Below, piece after piece: positions 1 to 6,871 of a DNA stretch of 20,239 nt. The stretch spans positions 53,786 through 74,024 of the forward strand of contig DPJB01000019.1 of the NCBI GenBank assembly GCA_003543245.1, written 5' to 3'. This stretch comes from Moraxellaceae bacterium. Its GTDB lineage: Bacteria; Pseudomonadota; Gammaproteobacteria; Pseudomonadales; Moraxellaceae. How positions within the stretch are numbered: position 1 is the first letter of the stretch; each line of letters starts with the position of its first letter. A program made the translations under genes and the position numbers. The notes under the pieces are model-generated. The model saw only the letters and a list, made by a program, of their open reading frames with translations. It was not told the DNA's origin and did no database searches.

Positions 1-1659
1 GGTCACCCAGTGATCGGCATTGGGCAGGTAACGGTCTTCAATGATGTTGCGCTTGATCTTCATGGTTGGCGTGAGGAAGCCGTTTTCCATGGTCCACTGC
101 TCCTTCACCACCACGACATAATCCAGACGTTCGTGATCTTCCAGGCTGGCATTCACTTCCTTCAGCAGATCATTGAACTCAGTGGTGAGCTGCTCTCGAT
201 CAAGGCGTGCATCCTCCAGCTCGGCCATTGCATCAAGCGAAAGCATGAGCAATGCAAATGGCTGCGGCTGGCTGGGACCGGTCACGCAAATCACTTCCAC
301 CTGGGGATGACGGTTGAGCTTCTGTTCGATGGGTACCGGCGCCACGTACTTGCCCTTTGATGTCTTGAACAGCTCTTTCACGCGGCCCGTGATCTTGAGA
401 CGTCCCTGCTCGTCAATCTCGCCACGGTCGCCGGTTTTCAGGTAGCCGTCTTCGGTCATGTCTTCGGCCGTTTTTTCCGGGTTCTTGTAGTAACCCATCA
501 TCTGGCCCGGGCTTTTTACTTCCACCTCACCATTGGCTGCAATACGGCAAATGACACCGGGATTACAGTGCCCGACATAACCCACACGCACCTCACCAGG
601 GCGCGAACCGTGTGAATAACCGAAGTTCTCGGTCATGCCATACACATCCAGCAAGTCCAGACCAAGATCGCGGTACCACTGGATGATGTTGGGCGGCAGG
701 GGGGCAGAAGCCGTAATGGCCAGCCGGCACTTGTCGAGACCAAGCTGCTTGACGATCTTGCGCTTGATGATGCCGGAGAGGATGGGAATGCGGAATAGCT
801 TCTTCTGCTTCTCAAGCGGCAGTTTTTCATTCACGCCAAGGTAGAACTTGGTCCACAAGCGCGGCACCGAGAAGAAAATGGTGGGCTGTGCCCGCTGCAG
901 GTCTTTCTGGAATGTCTCAAGACCTTCGGAGAAAAACACGCTGAAACCAAAATACAGTGACGAGGTTTCCAGCACGGCACGCTCGGCCACATGCGCCAGC
1001 GGCAGGTAGGACAACATGCGTTCTTCGTTGGTCACGTGATAGGTGTCACGCAGGCTGCCAGCGACTGACACCATCGTGCCAAAGCTGTGCATCACCCCCT
1101 TGGGCTGACCGGTACTGCCAGAGGTATAAACGATGGTGGCGAGCGAATCCGGATTGGGCAGCGGCAGATCATTGCGCGGCTCGACACGGGCAACAATGTC
1201 GTCCCACTGCATGATGTCCTTGCGCGGGCACATCGACAGACCAATCAGGGGCATGTCTGCCGGTATGACGGGGGCAATATCACGCCAGCCATCCGCCTTG
1301 CCATCCATCTTGCCGATGATGAGCAGGCGGCACTCCGAATGCTCAAGAATGTATTCAGCGGTCTCGCCATTGAGCGTGGGGTACAGCGGCACAGTGACAT
1401 GGCCGGACAGCCAGATGGCCAGGTCAGCCAGTATCCAGTGGGCACTGTTGCGGCCGAGCAGCCCGATGGACGAGCCCTTGGGCAAGCCCAGGCTGTCCAG
1501 ATAGGTCGCCACACGGCGAACCTGATCGGCACACTGGGCCCAGGTAAACTCTTCAACCTGCCCGTTATTGGGCTGGGTCATGTAGACCTTGTCGGGCGTG
1601 GTTTGTGCCCAGTGCAGGAAGGCATGAACAAGGGTGGGATGGGAGGCAGACGAACTCAT
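1..1659 (-). CDS. AMP-binding long-chain acyl-CoA synthetase (FAA1-like), 3' end cut by window edge
   Basis: This enzyme activates a carboxylic acid to its acyl-CoA with ATP. The 553 visible codons are open from an ATG preceded by AAGGA (spacing about 8) to the window edge. The P-loop-like motif YTSGSTGQPKGVMHS lies at residues 178-192. Further on come YGMTENFGYSHGSRPGEVRVGYVG, given here as YGMTENFGYSH then RPGEVRVGYVG, then TGDRGEID, and the hinge GRVKELFKTSKGKYVAP. The C-terminal LTPTMKIKRN resembles the end of eukaryotic-type long-chain synthetases, so probably only a few residues are missing. It is a different subclass from the FadD encoded at 10919. It lies 119 bp downstream of the SMP-30-like gene on the same strand. 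It could be the last gene of the ACAD/kinase cluster or a separate unit. Substrate chain length cannot be read from sequence. Confidence 0.93.
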   Translation of the reverse strand, partial: MSSSASHPTLVHAFLHWAQTTPDKVYMTQPNNGQVEEFTWAQCADQVRRVATYLDSLGLPKGSSIGLLGRNSAHWILADLAIWLSGHVTVPLYPTLNGETAEYILEHSECRLLIIGKMDGKADGWRDIAPVIPADMPLIGLSMCPRKDIMQWDDIVARVEPRNDLPLPNPDSLATIVYTSGSTGQPKGVMHSFGTMVSVAGSLRDTYHVTNEERMLSYLPLAHVAERAVLETSSLYFGFSVFFSEGLETFQKDLQRAQPTIFFSVPRLWTKFYLGVNEKLPLEKQKKLFRIPILSGIIKRKIVKQLGLDKCRLAITASAPLPPNIIQWYRDLGLDLLDVYGMTENFGYSHGSRPGEVRVGYVGHCNPGVICRIAANGEVEVKSPGQMMGYYKNPEKTAEDMTEDGYLKTGDRGEIDEQGRLKITGRVKELFKTSKGKYVAPVPIEQKLNRHPQVEVICVTGPSQPQPFALLMLSLDAMAELEDARLDREQLTTEFNDLLKEVNASLEDHERLDYVVVVKEQWTMENGFLTPTMKIKRNIIEDRYLPNADHWVT

Positions 1660-1778
1660 CTCGGTATCCTTCAATTCATTATTTTCATTACGCAGACTGA
1701 GGGGTCACCCTAGCGTATTTTGAGCCCGGAATGAAGTACCGGAAAGCGCACCAGCACCAGCCTGGTGCAGCCAAGCAG

Positions 1779-2840
1779 CTATAGCCGACCGATACGGTCG
1801 TTCTCCAGCGACCCGAAGTAGAGCTTGCCCTGATACGGCATGACCGACGTGATCATGCGCAGGTGGTCGCCAGTGGGATCGTGCAGGCTTTTGAGGACAT
1901 TGCCGTTTTCGTCGATGGCCACGGCCAGACCGTAGCGATCGGGTTTTGGCCAGAAGGCGCGCGGCAATCGCACCATGAGTTCACGCATCCAGGGATGCCG
2001 GGCGGAAACATCGGCAATGGCCTTGCGGGGCGACGGCATGGCCAGCCAGATGGTGCCGTTGCGATCACTGTTGATGTTGTCGGGCAGGCCCGGCAGGTTG
2101 TCGGCAATGATCTCGTTCTGCCCTGCCCGCTCACCGCTGATCCACACCTTGCGGATGCGGTAGCGATAGGTTTCGGCGACAAACACGGCATCCTGGTTTT
2201 TCGACAGCGCAACGCCGTTGGCAAAGTAGAGGCCATCAAGCACCAGCCGTGCTGTTCTAGTGGCCGGGTCGTAGACATAGAGGCGGCCATAGGGATGACC
2301 TTCGAGCAGGTCCAGCACGTAATCGGGCTGGCGATATCTGGTGCTGGCATCGGTGAAGTAGATTTTGCCGTCGGCCGCAATATCCAGATCATCGGTAAAC
2401 GTGAGCGGCACGCCCATCACTTCGCTGACCAGCGTGGTGATCTGGCCATCGGGCGAGAGTTGCAGCAGCCCCTTCCAGGCATCGCAAACAATGAGGTTGC
2501 CACTGGCATCAAACTGCATGCCAAGGGGACGGCCTCCGGTGTTGGCAAGGGTAATGACCCTGTCACCCTCCAGACGAATGACTCGTCCATCGTGCAAGCC
2601 TGCATGCAGGCGTCCCTGCGCATCAAACGCGATGTCTTCGGGGCCATGGACGAGGCCCTTGCCCAGCAATCCGGCATTTTGCAGGTCGGTGTTGGGTGAC
2701 AACACCCCCGTGAAAGCCGGTGCCGCACCGGGCTGCCAGGCCACGGCGTTCAGGGATGGCGTGGAAAACCACCAGGCTGAAACAAGGCCGGTCAGGAATG
2801 CGAGGACAATGACAGATTTTTTTATGATGGTGTGTTTCAC
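1779..2840 (-). CDS. SMP-30/gluconolactonase/strictosidine-synthase-like beta-propeller hydrolase
   Basis: A 353-residue protein with a basic N-terminus and one hydrophobic segment (about residues 8-25), so it is likely membrane-anchored or exported, with the propeller in the periplasm. Repeated blade strands such as GKIYFTD, GRLYVYD, GTIWLAMPS and GKLYFGS fit a six-bladed propeller of the SMP-30, paraoxonase-like and strictosidine-synthase-like superfamily. Likely metal ligands are E68 in GPEDIAF, N208 in YFANGVA and D254 in GLPDNI, which match the Glu, Asn and Asp ligands known in SMP-30. Family members hydrolyse lactones or esters; the substrate here is not known. The start is GTG; the nearby ATGs at 2847 and 2853 are out of frame. 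A GGA lies about 8 nt upstream. It follows the quinone-oxidoreductase-like gene by 85 bp. Confidence 0.88.
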   Translation of the reverse strand: MKHTIIKKSVIVLAFLTGLVSAWWFSTPSLNAVAWQPGAAPAFTGVLSPNTDLQNAGLLGKGLVHGPEDIAFDAQGRLHAGLHDGRVIRLEGDRVITLANTGGRPLGMQFDASGNLIVCDAWKGLLQLSPDGQITTLVSEVMGVPLTFTDDLDIAADGKIYFTDASTRYRQPDYVLDLLEGHPYGRLYVYDPATRTARLVLDGLYFANGVALSKNQDAVFVAETYRYRIRKVWISGERAGQNEIIADNLPGLPDNINSDRNGTIWLAMPSPRKAIADVSARHPWMRELMVRLPRAFWPKPDRYGLAVAIDENGNVLKSLHDPTGDHLRMITSVMPYQGKLYFGSLENDRIGRL

Positions 2841-2925
2841 GGATCATTTCCATTGAGACAATGCGACCAATCCTAACGGAAAGAGCCGGATAAAAACGAC
2901 AGGAACCCCTTGAAAGTGCCGGCGA

Positions 2926-3906
2926 TTATTTCCCCGTCACCAGCACCACTTTTCCGCTAACCTTGCGCTCCATCAGTGAGCGCAAGGCCTCTGCAGCCTT
3001 TTCCAGAGGGTAAGTGGCCGAAATGTGCGGCTTGAGTTCGCCCATCATCAGCCACTGGAACAACTGCATGCCATTGGCCATGTTGGCTTGTGGTTCGCGC
3101 ACGGCAAAATCACCCCAGAATACGCCCATGATGGCGCATCCTTTCAGCAGGGCCAGATTAAGCGGCACCTTCGGAATATCGCCGGCAGCAAAACCCACCA
3201 CCAGATAACGACCCTTCCAGGCAATGCTGCGCAGGGCCGGCTCGGCATACTTGCCCCCGACCGGATCGTAGATCACGTCCGCACCCTTGCCATCGGTGAG
3301 TACTTTTACGCGCTCACGCAGGTCTTCGGTTTCGTAATTAATGACGTCATCAGCGCCGTGCTGTTTGCAGACATCGAGCTTTTCGGCCGTTGATGCGGCA
3401 GCAATCACACGTGCACCCATTTTCTTGCCAAGCTCGATGGCAGCAAGACCCACACCGCCGGCCGCACCAAGTACAAGCAAGGTTTCACCCTCCTGCAACT
3501 GCGCACGGTCCTTGAGTGCATGGTACGAGGTGCCGTAGGTCATCATGAAAGCGGAAGCCACATTCATGTCCAGCCCCGGCGGCAGCGGAATTACGCTTTT
3601 GGCGTCGGCACAGACTTCTTCGGCATAACCGCCCCAGCCAGTAAAGGCCAGCACCGGCTGCCCCGGCTGCAGATGCTTGACGCCCTCGCCCACAGACTTC
3701 ACCACACCGGAAAGCTCACCACCCGGAGAAAATGGCAATGCCGGCTTGAACTGGTAAAGATTCTGGATAATGAGCGTGTCGGGAAAATTCACGCCACAGG
3801 CGCTGACACTGATGACAACCTGTCTGGGACCGGGCACCAGATCAGGCACTTCTTCAACGACCAATGTTTCAGGCAAACCATGTTGCTTGCAAAGAACAGC
3901 TTTCAT
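2926..3906 (-). CDS. NADPH:quinone oxidoreductase-like zinc-less medium-chain dehydrogenase
   Basis: A 326-residue medium-chain dehydrogenase/reductase. The N-terminal GroES-like part contains the characteristic CGVNFPDTLI (residues 38-47) and FSPGGELSGVV. The Rossmann nucleotide loop is GAAGGVG at 147-153. The cysteine and histidine ligands of zinc-dependent alcohol dehydrogenases are absent, which places it with quinone oxidoreductases and enoyl or zeta-crystallin-like reductases. It probably uses NADPH to reduce an enone, quinone or 2-enoyl-type substrate; the exact one is unknown. An AAGGA lies upstream of the ATG, and the gene sits 28 bp after the DUF1304 gene, so it is probably in the same operon. 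A role in reducing an unsaturated intermediate of the pathway is inference. Confidence 0.92.
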   Translation of the reverse strand: MKAVLCKQHGLPETLVVEEVPDLVPGPRQVVISVSACGVNFPDTLIIQNLYQFKPALPFSPGGELSGVVKSVGEGVKHLQPGQPVLAFTGWGGYAEEVCADAKSVIPLPPGLDMNVASAFMMTYGTSYHALKDRAQLQEGETLLVLGAAGGVGLAAIELGKKMGARVIAAASTAEKLDVCKQHGADDVINYETEDLRERVKVLTDGKGADVIYDPVGGKYAEPALRSIAWKGRYLVVGFAAGDIPKVPLNLALLKGCAIMGVFWGDFAVREPQANMANGMQLFQWLMMGELKPHISATYPLEKAAEALRSLMERKVSGKVVLVTGK

Positions 3907-3934
3907 CAGGCGATCCTTGTGTATCAGCGTCTAT

Positions 3935-4294
3935 TCAGGAGTGAGTCAGCCAGACTGCTGCCAGAGCGACTGCGCCCGGCAGGGCCTGTACCCAGAGGAT
4001 TTTCTTGCTGGCCGTGGCCGCACCATAAATACCGGCCACGATCACGCAGCCGAGAAAAAACACTTTTTGCGGAAAGCCTTGCGCCCCCAGCAACATACCC
4101 CACAGCAAACCCGCCACCAGAAAGCCGTTGTATAGCCCCTGATTGGCGGCCAGTGAACGGCTTTCTTGCGCAAAGACTTCGGTCAGACCGAATGTCTTGC
4201 GACCAAGGGGCTTTGTCCAGAAGAACATCTCCAGCACCATGAACCAGAGGTGTAACAATGCGACAACAGCCACCAGAATGTTCGCAACCAGCAT
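3935..4294 (-). CDS. DUF1304 small integral membrane protein
   Basis: A 119-residue, very hydrophobic protein with four predicted membrane segments (about 4-24, 55-70, 77-94 and 100-116). The conserved features of DUF1304 are visible: the early segment with HLWFMVLEMFFW, the loop FAQESRSLAANQGLYNGFL, and a short hydrophilic turn before the last helix. The biochemical function of DUF1304 proteins is not established to my knowledge. The gene lies 12 bp after the short-chain dehydrogenase and 28 bp before the quinone-oxidoreductase-like gene, so it is almost certainly cotranscribed with them. A membrane role such as substrate entry is a guess from context only. Confidence 0.9.
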   Translation of the reverse strand: MLVANILVAVVALLHLWFMVLEMFFWTKPLGRKTFGLTEVFAQESRSLAANQGLYNGFLVAGLLWGMLLGAQGFPQKVFFLGCVIVAGIYGAATASKKILWVQALPGAVALAAVWLTHS

Positions 4295-4306
4295 GGCAGT
4301 TCTCCG

Positions 4307-5071
4307 TCAGACGAGCAGATAGCCACCATCAACATTGAGGCAGGCACCGGTAGTGTAGCTGCCGGCCGGCGACACAAGAAACAGCACGGCCCCGGCCATT
4401 TCATCCGGCTGCGCCACACGGTTCATGGGCACATGTTTGAGCAGCTCGTTAAGAATGGCCGGGTTCTGTGTAAGCGCAGACGCAAATTTTGTTTCGGTAG
4501 CGCCGGGAAGCAGTGCATTCACGCGAATATTGGTTGCAGCGGCCTCCTTGGCAAAGGCCTTGGTCATGGAGATCACGGCAGCCTTCGTGATGGAATAAAT
4601 ACCCTGAAAGGCACCGGGAATCACACCATTCACGGAGGCCACATTCACAATGCTGCCGCCACCGGTTTCACCCATCAGTTTGACGGCACGTGCCGACATG
4701 AAGAAATAACCACGGATATTCACATCCACGGTTTTCTGAAAGGCAGTCAGATCGGTTTCATGAATGGGACCGAAGTGCGGATTGGTTGCGGCATTATTCA
4801 CCAGAATATCCAGGCGGCCATGCTTCTCTCGAATGGCGGAAAAAATCTGTTCGATCTGCTCCATTTCGCCAATATGACAGGCCATCACTTCTGATTTTCC
4901 ACCGGCGTTGCGGATTTCCGTGGCCACGCTTTCGCAGGCATCTGCCTTGCGACTGGAGAGAATGACATGGGCACCCTGCCCGGCGAGCAGGCGGGCAATG
5001 CTGGCGCCAATACCACGGCTGGCACCGGTCACCAGCGCAATCTTGCCGGTCAGATCAAAAATCGTTGTCAT
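4307..5071 (-). CDS. SDR family NAD(P)-dependent oxidoreductase
   Basis: A 254-residue classical short-chain dehydrogenase. The cofactor loop TGASRGIG is at 15-22, NNA at 92-94, and the catalytic residues are S146, Y159 and K163 (YSITK), with PG at 189-190. The end NVDGGYLLV is typical of the family. The loop NNAATNPHFGP resembles the DHRS4-like branch. Likely reactions are oxidation or reduction of a hydroxy/keto group on an acyl-CoA. In the lva levulinate pathway an SDR reduces the 4-keto group of levulinyl-CoA, so a 4-keto/4-hydroxyacyl-CoA activity is a reasonable hypothesis, as is 3-hydroxyacyl-CoA dehydrogenation. The start ATG has GGAG at good spacing, within a CACGGAG string that also precedes the acyl-CoA dehydrogenase start. 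It begins 19 bp after the histidine phosphatase gene. Confidence 0.94.
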   Translation of the reverse strand: MTTIFDLTGKIALVTGASRGIGASIARLLAGQGAHVILSSRKADACESVATEIRNAGGKSEVMACHIGEMEQIEQIFSAIREKHGRLDILVNNAATNPHFGPIHETDLTAFQKTVDVNIRGYFFMSARAVKLMGETGGGSIVNVASVNGVIPGAFQGIYSITKAAVISMTKAFAKEAAATNIRVNALLPGATETKFASALTQNPAILNELLKHVPMNRVAQPDEMAGAVLFLVSPAGSYTTGACLNVDGGYLLV

Positions 5072-5090
5072 TAGTGTTCTCCGTGAATGT

Positions 5091-5777
5091 TTAACGGTAT
5101 GTCAGCAGGTGAGCGTCATTATGAACATCAAGATGCGCCGTGCTGTTAAAGGAATGCAGCGAGGTTTCATCTGCGCGGTAGAGCATGCGGGTAACACTGC
5201 TGTTATGAATGGTGGCGTTGATGGAAAAGGAGTTTGCATCGGTCAGCGACAGTACTTTCTGCACCATCACGCTGACCACCCCTCCCGAGGTAAACACCAG
5301 CGCATCACCACCCGCACTGCGAAGCTGGTCAAACGATGCCAGCACACGTGCCTTGAAATGCGGCCATGACTCACTGTATTCGCCATCAAAGCGGCCATCG
5401 TGCCAGCGACTTACGGCTTCGGTGAATATCCTGTGAAAGGCCTGACGCGGACTGGGGGTCGTGGCCAGAAAATTGGCCATGACCGACTTGTCAGCAAAAT
5501 CGGGGCGGTACACTTCAAGCACGTTTTCGTGATCAAACTCGGCCAGCCCGTCGAGGTTCACCATTTCCAGCGACTGCCCGTAGCCGGCCATGAAAGCCTC
5601 TGCACTCTGGCGATGGCGCAGCATAGGCCCGACCAGTACACGGGCAGGGGAATGGCCTCGCTCGCGCCACCACACACCCAGACGGCGGCACTGGTCCTTG
5701 CCAAGTTCTGACAAGGAATCGTAATTCTCTGCGCCAAACGATGCCTGGCCGTGGCGAATCAGATAAAGACTGGCCAT
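5091..5777 (-). CDS. Histidine phosphatase superfamily protein with Ser at the usual second catalytic His
   Basis: A 228-residue phosphoglycerate-mutase-like fold protein. LIRHGQASFG at 6-15 gives the nucleophile H9 with R8. R54 (in PMLRHRQSA) and E80 (in LAEFDHE) align with the conserved phosphate-pocket Arg and acid. The canonical C-terminal SHGG is here TSGG at 163-166, so S164 stands where the second catalytic histidine is expected. From memory, related RHGQASFG proteins of bacteria often share this substitution, so it may define a subfamily rather than an inactive copy. The start codon is separated from the kinase stop by a single base, which implies translational coupling. The product could dephosphorylate a phospho-acyl intermediate or dead-end phospho-acid. 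That is inference. Confidence 0.9.
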   Translation of the reverse strand: MASLYLIRHGQASFGAENYDSLSELGKDQCRRLGVWWRERGHSPARVLVGPMLRHRQSAEAFMAGYGQSLEMVNLDGLAEFDHENVLEVYRPDFADKSVMANFLATTPSPRQAFHRIFTEAVSRWHDGRFDGEYSESWPHFKARVLASFDQLRSAGGDALVFTSGGVVSVMVQKVLSLTDANSFSINATIHNSSVTRMLYRADETSLHSFNSTAHLDVHNDAHLLTYR

Positions 5778-5778
5778 G

Positions 5779-6843
5779 TCAGAGTGTCGATGCCGCGGTG
5801 AGTGTCTGGCAGCGTTTTTCCAGATAATTCACCATGGCGCCAAACTGCGAGAACGCCGGATTGGTGGTCTGCTTGTTGTAGTAGCGATACCAGATCTGTT
5901 GTGCGATACCGGCCAGGCGGAACAATCCGTACACCAGATAGAAATCGAAGTTATCAACCTTCCAGCCGGTCTTCTCGCCGTAATAGGAAATCACTTCGGC
6001 ACGCGACATCATGCCAGCGGCATTGGTGGGCTGGCGGCGCATCATCTGGAACACGGGATCGTCATCACCCTGTACCCAGTAAGCCAGTGTATTGCCAAGA
6101 TCCATCAGCGGATCACCCAGCGTGGCCATTTCCCAGTCCAGCACGCCGATCACCTGCAGCGTTTCCGGATCAAGCACCACATTGTCAAAACGGTAGTCGT
6201 TATGAATAAGCGTGATGGCAACTTCTCCGGCCGGTTTCTTTGCTTCCAGCCAGGCCATCACGCCTTCAAAATCACCGACATCCGGTGTCCGCGCATTGCG
6301 AAAGCGTTCGGACCAACCACTGATCTGGCGGGCCACATACCCCTCGCCCTTGCCAAGTGATTCCAGGCCTGCCGCCTTGACATCCACCTTGTGCAGCTCG
6401 ATCAGCTTGTCGACCACGCTCTTGCACAGTGCGCGTGTCTTGTCCGGCGTCAGCAGAAGTTCCTCCGGAAAATCCTGACGCGGAATCACACCGACCAGGC
6501 GCTGCATCACATAGAAATCGCAATCCATGATGGCCGGGTCCTGGCACATGGCCAGCACATCGGGCACGTAGGGATACACGGGCTTGAGTGCCTGCATGAT
6601 GCGTGCTTCCCGCACCATGTCGTGCGCCCCTTTGGCCTTTTTGCCAAATGGCGGGCGACGCAGGATGAGATCCCGGTTTTCGTAGGCGATCAGATATGTC
6701 AGGTTGGATGCACCGCCCGGAAACTGGCGCACCACCGGAGTGCCCTGCAGATCCGGCAATTGTGCCTTGAGATAGCCATCTACCACCGCCACATCAAGCT
6801 CTTCGCCTTCACGCACGCGGCGGGCTTCATCAATCAGTGTCAT
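5779..6843 (-). CDS. APH-fold phosphotransferase, ACAD10/ACAD11 kinase-domain homologue
   Basis: A 354-residue kinase of the aminoglycoside phosphotransferase/choline kinase fold. It contains the Gly-rich GGASN at 43-47, the lysine/arginine-rich RRPPFGKKAKGAH segment, the catalytic loop HNDYRFDN at 214-221 with D216, and the metal-binding LDWE at 235-238, followed by TLGDPLMDLG. These blocks match my recollection of the N-terminal domain of human ACAD11. Homologues phosphorylate the hydroxyl of hydroxyacyl-CoAs (LvaA in Pseudomonas levulinate catabolism). The ATG at 6843 is preferred because AAAAGGA lies 7 nt upstream. A GTG at 6882 would add 13 residues and overlap the upstream gene by 11 bp, and has no clear ribosome site. 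It is encoded directly after the acyl-CoA dehydrogenase and one base before the phosphatase. Confidence 0.93.
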   Translation of the reverse strand: MTLIDEARRVREGEELDVAVVDGYLKAQLPDLQGTPVVRQFPGGASNLTYLIAYENRDLILRRPPFGKKAKGAHDMVREARIMQALKPVYPYVPDVLAMCQDPAIMDCDFYVMQRLVGVIPRQDFPEELLLTPDKTRALCKSVVDKLIELHKVDVKAAGLESLGKGEGYVARQISGWSERFRNARTPDVGDFEGVMAWLEAKKPAGEVAITLIHNDYRFDNVVLDPETLQVIGVLDWEMATLGDPLMDLGNTLAYWVQGDDDPVFQMMRRQPTNAAGMMSRAEVISYYGEKTGWKVDNFDFYLVYGLFRLAGIAQQIWYRYYNKQTTNPAFSQFGAMVNYLEKRCQTLTAASTL

Positions 6844-6850
6844 GCCTTGG

Positions 6851-6857
6851 TCCTTTT
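6851..6857 (-). promoter_or_regulatory. Ribosome binding site deciding the kinase start
   Basis: The minus strand reads AAAAGGA, seven bases before the ATG at 6843. This supports the ATG over the longer GTG reading that starts at 6882 inside the preceding gene. Confidence 0.65.
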
Positions 6858-6871
6858 GGTTCTGCCTGCCA

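Noticed and set aside
1748..1768. GCACCAG/CTGGTGC hairpin after the SMP-30-like gene as a terminator
   Set aside because: Only 7 bp, with no T tract on the minus strand; too weak to call, so cotranscription with the ligase stays open.
1863..2699. A 278-codon plus-strand frame opposite the SMP-30-like gene
   Set aside because: Antisense shadow; the minus-strand product has clear propeller blades and metal ligands, and this one has none.
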